A DNA stretch of 64,000 nt from Algibacter luteus. GTDB taxonomy: Bacteria > Bacteroidota > Bacteroidia > Flavobacteriales > Flavobacteriaceae. Positions 54,926 to 64,000 of this stretch are shown here, piece by piece (position 1 is the first letter of the stretch; each line of letters starts with the position of its first letter). Both the position numbers and the translations under genes were made by a program. The notes under the pieces are model-generated. The model was not told where the DNA came from. It saw only the letters and a program-made list of their open reading frames with translations, and did not search any database. The stretch covers positions 475,646 through 539,645 of the forward strand of contig NZ_FQYK01000003.1 in assembly GCF_900141715.1 (NCBI RefSeq). Direction: 5' to 3'.

Positions 54926-56671
54926 ATGGCGTCTCATTACGAAGCACCTATTAGAAGACCTTTAGTTACAGGGGAAAAATCATATCACGATGTTACTGTT
55001 GATGTGGCTAAACCTGTAGAGGGAAAAGCAAATAAACAATGGTGGATAGTTTTTGGTATTTCACTGGCTGCTTTCCTTTGGGGAATTGGATGCATACTAT
55101 ATACAATATCTACGGGTATTGGAACTTGGGGTTTAAACAAGACCGTAGGTTGGGCTTGGGATATTACTAACTTCGTTTGGTGGGTTGGTATTGGTCACGC
55201 AGGAACATTAATCTCTGCTGTACTATTATTATTCCGTCAAAAATGGAGAATGGCAATTAACCGTTCAGCAGAGGCTATGACTATTTTCTCTGTTGTACAA
55301 GCAGGTTTATTCCCAATTATTCACATGGGTCGCCCTTGGTTAGGGTATTGGGTATTACCAATTCCAAACCAATTCGGATCATTATGGGTTAACTTTAACT
55401 CGCCACTTTTATGGGATGTATTTGCGATTTCTACCTATTTATCTGTATCATTAGTATTCTGGTGGACAGGTTTATTACCGGATTTCGCTATGTTACGTGA
55501 CAGAGCTATTAAGCCTTTCCAAAAGAAAATTTATTCTTTATTGAGTTTCGGATGGTCTGGTCGTGCTAAAGATTGGCAACGTTTTGAAGAAGTATCTTTG
55601 GTACTTGCAGGATTAGCAACACCGCTTGTGCTATCTGTACATACCATTGTATCGTTTGACTTCGCAACCTCGGTAATCCCTGGTTGGCATACAACAATAT
55701 TCCCTCCATACTTTGTTGCTGGTGCGGTATTTTCTGGATTTGCCATGGTAAATACACTTCTTATAATTATGAGAAAAGTGTGTAACCTTGAAGATTATAT
55801 TACAGTACAACACATCGAATTAATGAACATCGTAATTATGATTACAGGTTCTATAGTTGGTGTGGCTTATATCACGGAGTTATTTATTGCTTGGTATTCT
55901 GGTGTAGAATATGAACAATATGCATTCTTAAATAGAGCAACAGGACCTTACTGGTGGGCATATTGGGCGATGATGACTTGTAACGTATTTTCTCCGCAAT
56001 TTATGTGGTTTAAGAAATTAAGAACTAGTATTATGTTCTCTTTCTTTATTTCAATTGTTGTGAATATAGGAATGTGGTTTGAGCGTTTTGTAATTATTGT
56101 AACCTCGTTACATAGAGATTACTTACCATCTTCATGGACGATGTTCTCTCCAACATTTGTTGATATTGGAATTTTCATTGGAACCATAGGATTCTTCTTT
56201 GTGTTATTCTTATTATACTCTAGAACCTTTCCAGTTATTGCGCAAGCAGAGGTGAAAACAATTTTAAAATCTTCTGGAGAAAAATATAAAAACTTACGTG
56301 AGTCTGGCAAAAGTTTAGTTGGTACAGGGGTGGATGCTAGAACGTCTTCAGGCGTAGTAGCTTCATCTAAAACTCCAGCAAAAAAATCATCTGAAAAACC
56401 TGCTGGAGATAAATCATCTCAAGTAAGTGATTTACTTGGAAGTATTGGTTCTTTTGATGCAGCAACACAAACACCAGACGATTTAAAGAAAATAAGTGGT
56501 GTTGGTCCTAAAATGGAAGAGGTGTTAAATTCAATCGGAATTTATTCTTTCCTTCAGGTGAGTAAAATGACAAAAAAAGAATATGATTTGTTAGATTCAA
56601 TTACAGGTTCATTCCCAGGAAGAGCAGAACGTGATGATTGGTCTGGACAAGCTAAAAAATTAATAAACTAA
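54926..56671 (+). CDS. actC: Alternative complex III subunit ActC (NrfD-like) with C-terminal HhH domain
   Basis: A 581-aa quinol-binding membrane subunit. About ten helices of the NrfD/PsrC fold cover residues 35-450, with conserved stretches WVGIGHAGTLISA and FWWTGLLPDFAMLRDR. A flexible Ser/Lys/Thr-rich linker (about 455-515) then leads to a helix-hairpin-helix type domain (DDLKKISGVGPKMEEVLNSI, from about 517). That domain is not part of the quinol-oxidising core. It lies between actB (28 bp) and actD (9 bp). Confidence 0.94.
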   Translation: MASHYEAPIRRPLVTGEKSYHDVTVDVAKPVEGKANKQWWIVFGISLAAFLWGIGCILYTISTGIGTWGLNKTVGWAWDITNFVWWVGIGHAGTLISAVLLLFRQKWRMAINRSAEAMTIFSVVQAGLFPIIHMGRPWLGYWVLPIPNQFGSLWVNFNSPLLWDVFAISTYLSVSLVFWWTGLLPDFAMLRDRAIKPFQKKIYSLLSFGWSGRAKDWQRFEEVSLVLAGLATPLVLSVHTIVSFDFATSVIPGWHTTIFPPYFVAGAVFSGFAMVNTLLIIMRKVCNLEDYITVQHIELMNIVIMITGSIVGVAYITELFIAWYSGVEYEQYAFLNRATGPYWWAYWAMMTCNVFSPQFMWFKKLRTSIMFSFFISIVVNIGMWFERFVIIVTSLHRDYLPSSWTMFSPTFVDIGIFIGTIGFFFVLFLLYSRTFPVIAQAEVKTILKSSGEKYKNLRESGKSLVGTGVDARTSSGVVASSKTPAKKSSEKPAGDKSSQVSDLLGSIGSFDAATQTPDDLKKISGVGPKMEEVLNSIGIYSFLQVSKMTKKEYDLLDSITGSFPGRAERDDWSGQAKKLIN

Positions 56672-56680
56672 ACATAGTCA

Positions 56681-57211
56681 ATGGAAGCTTCAAAAGTTAT
56701 TCACGCTATTTATACTGATGATGATGTATTAATGTCGGCTGTTAAAAAAGTTAAGGCAGAAAGACATCATATTGAAGAAATATATACGCCATTTCCGGTT
56801 CATGGGCTAGATAAAGCCATGGGACTTGAGCCAACACGTATCGCTATAACGGCATTTATCTACGGTCTTATTGGTTTAACAGTTGCAATTTTAATGATGA
56901 ATTTCATTATGATTGAAGATTGGCCTCAAAATATTGGTGGTAAACCAAGTTTTAGTTATTTAGAAAATATGCCAGCGTTTGTTCCAATTATGTTTGAGTT
57001 AACGGTATTTTTTGCAGCGCATTTAATGGTAATTACATTTTACTTAAGAAGTAGAATGTGGCCATTTAAAAATGCTGAAAATCCAGATCCTAGAACAACT
57101 GACGATCATTTTTTAATGGAAATTGCGGTTCATGGTAATGAAAAAGAGTTAGAAAGTTTATTGGCCGAAACTGGAGCAGTAGAAATTAATTTAGTTGATA
57201 AAGCCCATTAA
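56681..57211 (+). CDS. actD: Alternative complex III subunit ActD (DUF3341)
   Basis: A 176-aa protein with an N-terminal soluble part (to about residue 58) and two transmembrane helices (near 61-83 and 105-127), matching DUF3341/ActD. EIYTPFPVHGLDKAMGL is the family signature. It is a membrane subunit without redox cofactor. Spacing is 9 bp to both neighbours. Confidence 0.93.
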   Translation: MEASKVIHAIYTDDDVLMSAVKKVKAERHHIEEIYTPFPVHGLDKAMGLEPTRIAITAFIYGLIGLTVAILMMNFIMIEDWPQNIGGKPSFSYLENMPAFVPIMFELTVFFAAHLMVITFYLRSRMWPFKNAENPDPRTTDDHFLMEIAVHGNEKELESLLAETGAVEINLVDKAH

Positions 57212-57219
57212 TTATAGAT

Positions 57220-57771
57220 ATGAAAAGCTTATTTAAAATATTAGCAATAGCAGTAGTTATAGTCTCTGTATCTTGTAATAAGAGCACAGCACCGAACTAT
57301 CAATTCATGCCTAACATGTATGAATCTGTTGGATACGAAACTTACGGAGAAGCCGCATTTCCTAATGGGGTTGAAGCTCAATTACCTGCTGAAGGATCAA
57401 TACCTAGAGGCTATGTACCTTTTGATATTGAAAATACAACTGATGGTTATAATTTAGCTAAGGAAACACTAAAAAGTCCATTAGATTCTACAGCGGTAGA
57501 TTTAGAAAGAGGAAAAGAACTTTACGATATTTATTGTGGGATTTGTCATGGTAACAAAGGAAAAGGTCAAGGAACTTTAGTAAAACGCGAAAAAATTCTG
57601 GGTATTCCTAGTTATGATGATGCAGGAAGAGCAATTAATGAAGGCAGCATTTACCATACAATATATTACGGTAAAAACGCTATGGGATCTTATGCTAACC
57701 AGCTTAATGAAGAAGAGCGTTGGCAAGTAGTTTCTTATGTGTTGAAATTAAAAGCTGATTTAGAAAAGTAA
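57220..57771 (+). CDS. actE: Alternative complex III subunit ActE, monoheme cytochrome c lipoprotein
   Basis: A 183-aa lipoprotein (lipobox VSVSC, Cys19) with one cytochrome c domain: heme motif CGICH near residue 107 and a methionine candidate in KNAMGSYANQL near residue 152. The N-terminal MPNMYESVGYETY is typical for this family. It hands electrons to or from ActA on the periplasmic side. Confidence 0.93.
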   Translation: MKSLFKILAIAVVIVSVSCNKSTAPNYQFMPNMYESVGYETYGEAAFPNGVEAQLPAEGSIPRGYVPFDIENTTDGYNLAKETLKSPLDSTAVDLERGKELYDIYCGICHGNKGKGQGTLVKREKILGIPSYDDAGRAINEGSIYHTIYYGKNAMGSYANQLNEEERWQVVSYVLKLKADLEK

Positions 57772-57793
57772 GATTGATAAGATTATTATAGAT

Positions 57794-59161
57794 ATGTATA
57801 CATTTTCAAATAAATTAAAGACATTTTCTTTCATTCTAATGATTTTAGGAGCATTAGGAGTTGGATATGGTTTTATGACATCTCATAAATCTTTTGAAGA
57901 AGTTGAGCACTTACTTGCAGAAGAATCGCATCACGGTGGTGGTCATGGTGAAGAAGCTTCTCATGATGAAGCAAGTCATGGTGCACATGCAACTGTTAAC
58001 ACACATGATGAAAGTAAAGAAGAAACAGCTCATGCTGAAGTTGACGAACATGCAAAACACATTGAGCATGTTCAGCACCAAATAGCTAACAGACCTTGGT
58101 CTGCGCTATATGTAGCGGCATTTTTCTTTATGATGATATCTTTAGGTGTTCTGGCTTTTTATGCTATTCAAATTGCATCACAAGCAGGTTGGTCTCCAGT
58201 ATTATTTAGAGTTATGGAAGGCATGACAGCATATTTGTTACCAGGAGCTTTAATAGTTTTAGCTATTGCTGTGGCCTCTGGAACAATCGGACATTATAAT
58301 ATTTTTATTTGGATGGATCCGGATGTTGTAGCTCATGATAAATTAATTCAAGGAAAATCGGGTTGGTTAAACATAGGATGGTTTACAGTTAGAGGATTAG
58401 TATTTATTGCTGGTTGGAGCTTATACCGACATTTTTCACGTAAATTCTCGATTGCTCAAGATACTGCTGAAGACAAAAGTAATTTCAAAAAATCATTTCG
58501 TATTTCAGCTGCATTTTTAGTATTCTTTATTTATACAGAATCGATGATGTCTTGGGATTGGATTATGAGTGTTGATCCTCACTGGTTTTCAACATTATTT
58601 GGGTGGTATGTATTTGCGAGTATGTTTGTAAGTGGAATTACTGTTATCGCATTAATTACTATTTACTTAAAATCTAGAAACTATTTAGAATTTGTAAACG
58701 AAAATCATTTGCATGATGTTGCTAAATTTATGTTTGCTTTCAGTATTTTTTGGACATACTTGTGGTTTTCACAATTCATGTTAATCTGGTATTCAAACAT
58801 TCCTGAAGAGGTAACGTATTTTGTAACACGTTTCCAAGATTATAAATTACCATTCTTAGGTATGGTTGTTATGAATTTTGTGTTCCCAATATTAATGCTA
58901 ATGAATGCTGATTATAAACGTATCCCTTGGTTTGTAGTAATGTCTGGAATAGTAATTTTATTTGGGCATTATATTGATATATTTAACATGATTATGCCGG
59001 CTACAGTAGGAGATAGATGGTTTATTGGCATACCAGAAATAAGTTCAGTATTACTTTTTGCAGGATTATTTATATTCGTAGTGTTTACAGCTTTAACAAA
59101 AGCACCACTGCTTGTAAAAGGTTATCCTTTTAGAAAGGAAAGCGAAGAATTTCATTATTAA
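57794..59161 (+). CDS. actF: Alternative complex III subunit ActF, with histidine-rich insert
   Basis: A 455-aa NrfD-like membrane protein related to ActC, with about ten helices. After the first helix there is a low-complexity, highly charged segment (residues 31-95) with 14 histidines, many next to Glu/Asp/Gly. That part could bind metal ions, perhaps copper on the way to the oxidase (inference). The rest matches the ActF core, including SMMSWDWIMSVDPHWFSTLFGWY. It is followed by coxB after 30 bp. Confidence 0.94.
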   Translation: MYTFSNKLKTFSFILMILGALGVGYGFMTSHKSFEEVEHLLAEESHHGGGHGEEASHDEASHGAHATVNTHDESKEETAHAEVDEHAKHIEHVQHQIANRPWSALYVAAFFFMMISLGVLAFYAIQIASQAGWSPVLFRVMEGMTAYLLPGALIVLAIAVASGTIGHYNIFIWMDPDVVAHDKLIQGKSGWLNIGWFTVRGLVFIAGWSLYRHFSRKFSIAQDTAEDKSNFKKSFRISAAFLVFFIYTESMMSWDWIMSVDPHWFSTLFGWYVFASMFVSGITVIALITIYLKSRNYLEFVNENHLHDVAKFMFAFSIFWTYLWFSQFMLIWYSNIPEEVTYFVTRFQDYKLPFLGMVVMNFVFPILMLMNADYKRIPWFVVMSGIVILFGHYIDIFNMIMPATVGDRWFIGIPEISSVLLFAGLFIFVVFTALTKAPLLVKGYPFRKESEEFHY

Positions 59162-59191
59162 TTAAGATATAAATAAAGACGAACGATACCA

Positions 59192-60265
59192 ATGACTGCT
59201 TTATTAACAATTATAGTTTTAGTATTTATTTTAGTTGCCATCTGGCAAATGGTAAAGATTTTTGATTTAGCTCAGGCTAAAAACGAAAATGTTATTGCCG
59301 GTGTGGCTACCGATAAGGATAATACATTAAATGGTTATTTAATGATGGGCTTTTTAGCTTTCATTTATATCATTACTATTGTATCCTTTGTAAAATGGGG
59401 AGACTTACCTTTAATGTCTAACTCTGCTTCAGAACACGGACCAACCATTGATAACCTTATGGTTATTTCTATGGCAATAATCTTCTTTGTTCAAACGATT
59501 ACTCAATTTTTACTGCATTATTTTGCGTATAAATATAGAGGTGAAAAGGGTAAGAAAGCTTTGTTTTTTGCAGATAATAATAAGTTGGAAGCAATTTGGA
59601 CCATAATTCCTGTTATCGTTTTAGCTGGTTTAATTATATATGGATTAAGTACTTGGATTAATATTATGGGTGTTGATGAAAGTGACGATCCTTTAATCGT
59701 AGAACTATATGCACAACAGTTTAACTGGAAAGCTAGATATGGAGGTGCAGATAATACCTTAGGTAAAGCTAATGTGAGGTTAATTGATATTGATCGTGCT
59801 AATATTTTAGGTTTAGATGAATCTGACCCTAATGCACAAGATGATATTATTACAACGGAATTACATTTACCAGTTGGACGTCCAGTATTATTTAAAATGC
59901 GCTCTCAAGATGTTTTGCATTCAGCATATATGCCCCACTTTAGAGCCCAAATGAACTGTGTGCCAGGAATGATAACGCAATTTGGGTTCACCCCAACTGT
60001 TACAACTGCTGAAATGCGTGAAACCCCGCAAATGGTAGAAAAAGTTCAGAATATTAATAATATTAGAGTAGAGAATAGTAAGAAACTTGTGGCTAAAGGT
60101 GAAGACCCTTTAGAACGATATGAGTTCGATTATTTATTGCTATGTAATAAAATTTGTGGAAAATCGCACTACAACATGCAAATGAAAATAGTAGTGGAGA
60201 CACAAGAAGAATATGATGCTTGGATTGCTGAACAAAAAGAATTCAAGAACTCTTTAGTAAACTAA
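59192..60265 (+). CDS. coxB: Cytochrome c oxidase subunit II
   Basis: A 357-aa protein with transmembrane helices near residues 3-18, 47-67 and 87-110 plus one near 135-157, then the CuA cupredoxin domain. The CuA ligands are in CNKICGKSHYNM near residue 318 and an upstream His in VLHSAYMPHFRAQM. It takes electrons from cytochrome c/ActA and passes them to heme a. It is longer than the usual subunit II because of extra N-terminal helices. Confidence 0.95.
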   Translation: MTALLTIIVLVFILVAIWQMVKIFDLAQAKNENVIAGVATDKDNTLNGYLMMGFLAFIYIITIVSFVKWGDLPLMSNSASEHGPTIDNLMVISMAIIFFVQTITQFLLHYFAYKYRGEKGKKALFFADNNKLEAIWTIIPVIVLAGLIIYGLSTWINIMGVDESDDPLIVELYAQQFNWKARYGGADNTLGKANVRLIDIDRANILGLDESDPNAQDDIITTELHLPVGRPVLFKMRSQDVLHSAYMPHFRAQMNCVPGMITQFGFTPTVTTAEMRETPQMVEKVQNINNIRVENSKKLVAKGEDPLERYEFDYLLLCNKICGKSHYNMQMKIVVETQEEYDAWIAEQKEFKNSLVN

Positions 60266-60293
60266 TTTAAAAAAGAAAAAACGATATAAGATT

Positions 60294-62084
60294 ATGTCAG
60301 CACACGCAGATAACCACGCTCACGACGACCACGGACATCATCATAAAGAAACGTTTGTTACTAAATATATATTTAGTCAGGACCACAAAATGATTGCTAA
60401 GCAGTATCTAATAACGGGTACTATAATGGGTGTTATTGGGGTATTAATGTCTATGATGTTCCGTATGCAAATCGCATGGCCAGAAGAACCAAATGTACTA
60501 TTTGAGGCTTTATTAGGAAAATGGGCGCCAGATGGTGTAATGGATGCAGACATCTATTTAGCATTGGTTACTATTCATGGTACCATAATGGTGTTCTTTG
60601 TTTTAACCGCTGGTTTAAGTGGAACGTTTAGTAATTTATTAATTCCGTTACAAATAGGCGCAAGAGATATGGCGTCAGGGTTTTTAAATATGGTATCCTA
60701 TTGGTTATTTTTCGTTTCTAGTGTTATCATGGTAATTTCCTTATTTGTAGAGGCAGGCCCTGCGGCGGCTGGCTGGACAATTTATCCACCATTAAGTGCA
60801 TTACCAATGGCTCAAGGAGGTTCAGGAATGGGTATGACCTTATGGTTAGTATCTATGGCAATATTTATTGCATCTTCATTATTAGGTTCATTAAACTATA
60901 TCGTAACTGTAATTAACTTACGTACAAAAGGAATGTCAATGACAAGACTACCTTTAACAATATGGGCATTTTTTGTAACTGCCATTATTGGTGTTGTATC
61001 ATTCCCTGTATTATTATCAGCAGCATTATTACTAATAATGGATAGAAGTTTTGGAACGTCATTCTTCTTATCAGATATATTTATCCAAGGCGAGGTTTTA
61101 CATTATCAAGGAGGCTCACCAGTCCTATTTGAACACTTATTCTGGTTTTTAGGACATCCCGAGGTATATATTGTAATCTTACCTGCTATGGGACTAGTTT
61201 CAGAGATTATGGCATCAAATTCACGTAAACCAATTTTTGGTTACCGTGCGATGATTGCATCTATTTTAGCGATTGCATTCTTGTCAACAATAGTTTGGGG
61301 TCACCATATGTTTATCTCTGGGATGAATCCATTTTTAGGATCGGTATTTACATTTACGACATTATTAATTGCAATACCTTCGGCTGTAAAAGCATTTAAC
61401 TGGATTACGACACTCTGGAAAGGGAATTTACAGCTGAATCCTGCAATGCTATTTTCAATAGGATTCGTTTCAACATTCATAACAGGTGGTTTAACAGGAA
61501 TTATTTTAGGTGATAGTGCCTTAGATATTAATGTACATGATACATATTTTGTTGTAGCGCATTTCCATTTAGTAATGGGTATTTCTGCACTTTATGGTAT
61601 GTTTGCCGGTATTTATCACTGGTACCCAAGAATGTTCGGTCGCATGTTAAACAAAAACTTAGGATATATTCACTTCTGGGTAACGGCAGTTTGTGCTTAT
61701 GGAGTCTTTTTTCCAATGCATTTTATTGGAATGGCAGGATTACCAAGACGTTACTATACAAATAGTAACTTCCCATTATTTGATGACTTAGCAAATGTTA
61801 ATGTAATTATTACCATATTTGCCTTAGTTGGTGGTGTTGTTCAAATAGTTTACTTATACAATTTCTTTGGGAGTATTTTCTACGGGAAAAAATCTGTACA
61901 AAATCCTTGGAAATCAACAACTTTAGAGTGGACAGCTCCTGTAGAACATATGCATGGTAACTGGCCAGGTGAAATTCCTCATGTACATCGTTGGGCATAT
62001 GATTACAGTAAACCAGGACATGATGTAGATTTTGTACCTCAAAACATTCCATTAAAAGACGGAGAAGAGGAACTACAGCATTAA
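60294..62084 (+). CDS. coxA: Cytochrome c oxidase subunit I (aa3 type)
   Basis: A 596-aa heme-copper oxidase catalytic subunit with about 12 helices. The Glu-containing proton-channel motif and cross-linked CuB His/Tyr are in GHPEVYIVILPAMG, the other CuB ligands in WGHHMFISGM, and the heme ligands in HDTYFVVAHFHLVMG. The N-terminus is His-rich (seven His in the first 17 residues). It is A-family by the GHPEVY motif. It closes the act-cox operon; subunit III and IV genes are not in the window. Confidence 0.97.
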   Translation: MSAHADNHAHDDHGHHHKETFVTKYIFSQDHKMIAKQYLITGTIMGVIGVLMSMMFRMQIAWPEEPNVLFEALLGKWAPDGVMDADIYLALVTIHGTIMVFFVLTAGLSGTFSNLLIPLQIGARDMASGFLNMVSYWLFFVSSVIMVISLFVEAGPAAAGWTIYPPLSALPMAQGGSGMGMTLWLVSMAIFIASSLLGSLNYIVTVINLRTKGMSMTRLPLTIWAFFVTAIIGVVSFPVLLSAALLLIMDRSFGTSFFLSDIFIQGEVLHYQGGSPVLFEHLFWFLGHPEVYIVILPAMGLVSEIMASNSRKPIFGYRAMIASILAIAFLSTIVWGHHMFISGMNPFLGSVFTFTTLLIAIPSAVKAFNWITTLWKGNLQLNPAMLFSIGFVSTFITGGLTGIILGDSALDINVHDTYFVVAHFHLVMGISALYGMFAGIYHWYPRMFGRMLNKNLGYIHFWVTAVCAYGVFFPMHFIGMAGLPRRYYTNSNFPLFDDLANVNVIITIFALVGGVVQIVYLYNFFGSIFYGKKSVQNPWKSTTLEWTAPVEHMHGNWPGEIPHVHRWAYDYSKPGHDVDFVPQNIPLKDGEEELQH

Positions 62085-62106
62085 TTAACAAAACAACTCT
62101 TACATA

Positions 62107-62136
62107 AAAAAGCTCACCTAGTTCAGGTGGGCTTTT
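62107..62136 (+). terminator. Terminator of the act-cox operon
   Basis: A 10-bp stem AAGCTCACCT (62110-62119) / AGGTGGGCTT (62125-62134) including one G-T pair, loop of 5 nt, then TTATCG. It begins 22 bp after coxA. The rest of the gap to 62287 is AT-rich and shows no gene. Confidence 0.82.
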
Positions 62137-62287
62137 ATCGTTTAAAAACGTATTTTTCCGATAAAATGTAAAAAAAATTACAATTTTTCGATGAAATACC
62201 AAAAAAATCCGTTAAATTGCGCTAAATTTAGTTTGAAGATTATCAAATTCTGAAGTTTTTATTAATAATATTTTAATTATCCAATCT

Positions 62288-64000
62288 ATGAAAACCAAAC
62301 CTACACGAAAGAATGCCGTATGGTCTGCATTTTTTTATTTGTTGTTATTTGGGATCCCTTTTTCAGGTTTTTCTCAATGTCCAACAGTTACCAACTCAAG
62401 CCCTCCTCCTATCTGCGATGCCTCGGGTTTTACATTTAATGACTTAAATGCTTATGCTACAGATGGTGGTAACGGCATTGTGTGGTACGATACCCCTTCT
62501 GGAGGTAGTCCGTTTAACCCAAATCAATTAGTGCAAGAGGGGATTTATTATGCCGATGATAACACAGGTACATGTGGTGTAAGACCAACATTAACGATTG
62601 ATTTTACGGTTAATGCTTCCGGTCAAAATTTAGATCAAATATATTGTAGTAATGAAAACGCAACTGTACAAACCTATATAGACGATGTTTTACAGGGTAG
62701 TATTCCCCCAAGTGGTTCTGTAGAGATATATTATGACCTAGCATTAACAAGTTTAGCGAATCCCACAGACCTTATACCAGTGGGTGCTTCTAATTTTTAT
62801 GTTGTATTTGTTGATAGTGGTAGTTGCAAAAGCCAATTGGAATTAGCTCAATTAGGCGTTTTTAGCTCGCCAACAGATCCAACTCCTGCAGATCCACAAG
62901 CATTTTGTTCAGATACAAATCCTACTGTAGGTGATTTAGATCCAGGTACAACTAATCCAAATCATAGTTGGTATGCAAACGTTGATGGTAATGGTGATCC
63001 AATTTTACCTGCACTTTCTGCATTAACACCTCTAGTAGATGGTAATACATATTATGTGCAAATTAATGACGCATTCTGTGAAAGTAACGCAATTGCAGTA
63101 GAAGTAAATATAGATATTCCAGTAGACCCAGGAACACCGGGTAATTTAGAGTATTGTAATGATAGTTTGCCAGCAGCTGATTTTGACTTATTTGATGAAT
63201 TAGGGGGTACTCCAGATACCACTGGTACTTGGACAGGTCCTTTAACAACTACAAATGGTCATAACGGTACGGTAAATATTTCATCTTTAACAACTCCAGA
63301 TACATACACGTTTACATATACAGTGCCAAGTTTAGGTGTTTGTCCAGATGGGGTTGCTACGGTTACAATTACAGTATATGAAACTTTGTCTTCTGGTACA
63401 CCTTCCGCATTAAATCCTGCTTCATATTGTGTTGCAGATTTACCACCAGCGTTCGATTTGTTTTCGCTTTTAGATAATGAAGATCCTAATGGTCTATGGA
63501 CTCAAGGAACTACAAGCTCAGATCCAGCAGTTACTTCTCCAATAGATTTAACCGCATTTACACCAGGAACTTATAATTTTACATATACTCAAAATTTAGC
63601 TCCTAATCCTTGTCCTGAAGAATCTACAACTGTTCAAGTAATTGTACTTCAAGATCCTCATGCAGGAAATGCAATCAATGCAGTATTTTGTGAAAACGAC
63701 TTAATGGCGAATTCGCCTTATGATTTATTTGATGCTTTAGATAATACTCAAGATAATAACAGCGGTACTTGGACAGATGCTTCCAATACAGTAATTTCAA
63801 ATCCTATTGATATTACAGGTTTTAACCTCGCTGGAAGTCCTTATTTGTTTAATTATACAATTGATAATGGAACATGTACTGATACTGAGCAAATTTCAAT
63901 AACTATTGAAGATGCACCAGAATCAGGAACTCCTGTAGCAAGCTTTCCAGATTATTGTGAAGGTTCAGCACCATCTAGTTTTGATTTATTCGATTTATTA
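62288..64000 (+). CDS. Large secreted repeat adhesin, 3' partial
   Basis: The frame is open from the ATG at 62288 to the window end (571 codons, no stop). A signal peptide ends near SGFSQ (residue 30). The mature part is Thr/Asp/Asn/Pro-rich and cysteine-dotted. From residue 289 a unit of about 89 residues repeats, each beginning (Y/F)C and followed by a hydrophobic-DLFD-type strand, at residues 289, 380, 467 and 556 (spacings 91, 87, 89). This is the pattern of flavobacterial T9SS-secreted or gliding-type surface proteins. The C-terminal sorting domain is beyond the window, so the export route is inference. Confidence 0.82.
   Translation, partial: MKTKPTRKNAVWSAFFYLLLFGIPFSGFSQCPTVTNSSPPPICDASGFTFNDLNAYATDGGNGIVWYDTPSGGSPFNPNQLVQEGIYYADDNTGTCGVRPTLTIDFTVNASGQNLDQIYCSNENATVQTYIDDVLQGSIPPSGSVEIYYDLALTSLANPTDLIPVGASNFYVVFVDSGSCKSQLELAQLGVFSSPTDPTPADPQAFCSDTNPTVGDLDPGTTNPNHSWYANVDGNGDPILPALSALTPLVDGNTYYVQINDAFCESNAIAVEVNIDIPVDPGTPGNLEYCNDSLPAADFDLFDELGGTPDTTGTWTGPLTTTNGHNGTVNISSLTTPDTYTFTYTVPSLGVCPDGVATVTITVYETLSSGTPSALNPASYCVADLPPAFDLFSLLDNEDPNGLWTQGTTSSDPAVTSPIDLTAFTPGTYNFTYTQNLAPNPCPEESTTVQVIVLQDPHAGNAINAVFCENDLMANSPYDLFDALDNTQDNNSGTWTDASNTVISNPIDITGFNLAGSPYLFNYTIDNGTCTDTEQISITIEDAPESGTPVASFPDYCEGSAPSSFDLFDLL

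Noticed and set aside
1..64000. CRISPR arrays, insertion sequences, prophage or integrase genes
   Set aside because: I looked for regular short repeats, transposase motifs and phage genes and saw none; the window is chromosomal core with a few accessory parts.

Overview
The window is low-GC, gene-dense DNA from a member of the Flavobacteriaceae (Bacteroidota), most likely marine or from a similar low-oxygen-tolerant habitat. The evidence is the gene content (alternative complex III with an aa3 oxidase, DUF2723, DUF5686, ExbB/ExbD/ExbD, a T9SS-style repeat adhesin), promoter -7 boxes of the Bacteroidota type TAnnTTTG, and start codons without clear Shine-Dalgarno sequences. No species can be named from sequence alone.

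Region 1 (1-8568) is a nitrogen-oxide module. A di-iron Fe-S repair protein (ric, 5' partial) is followed by a minus-strand nos operon that reads cytochrome c, fasciclin lipoprotein, nosZ (clade II type, lipoprotein signal), a NosB-like membrane protein, nosL, nosD, nosF, nosY and a small lipoprotein. An Rrf2/NsrR-like regulator with three cysteines is divergent from it. The divergent promoter region carries a perfect FNR-type palindrome.

Region 2 (8565-16725) has an outer-membrane barrel protein, sucA-sucB (2-oxoglutarate dehydrogenase E1 and E2), then a 484-bp non-coding interval, an orphan LuxR/NarL response regulator, a retropepsin-like protease, tatD and ansA. The non-coding interval is the most unusual part of the window. 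It holds two tandem units with an exact 147-bp period. Each unit has an identical 24-bp operator-like palindrome, a -7-like box, a conserved 14-bp block and a terminal hairpin, all oriented as minus-strand small RNA genes. One predicted RNA is complementary (16 of 17 positions) to the leader of the response-regulator gene. A 38-aa membrane protein follows the last hairpin.

Region 3 (16799-28860) has tRNA-Ser(GGA), an ExbB/ExbD/ExbD proton-channel operon, a beta-barrel protein, rpoN, asnS, an RND/MMPL exporter, a DUF5686 barrel and frr-pyrH. Region 4 (29095-44253) has the rplM-rpsI-rpsB-tsf translation operon, Sua5, a GC-rich intergenic repeat, a YgiQ radical SAM protein, polA, a phosphoesterase, a thioredoxin-fold protein lacking its active-site cysteines, a polysaccharide deacetylase, a large DUF2723 membrane protein and tRNA-Gln(UUG).

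Region 5 (44324-64000) has a universal stress protein, rimP-nusA-infB with a terminator-like hairpin in its leader, a SPOR protein, and the actABCDEF-coxB-coxA operon for the quinol-oxidising complex III/aa3 oxidase branch. It ends with the first 571 codons of a large secreted repeat protein that runs off the window. Together the window combines aerobic respiration, N2O respiration and NO-damage repair with core translation genes.
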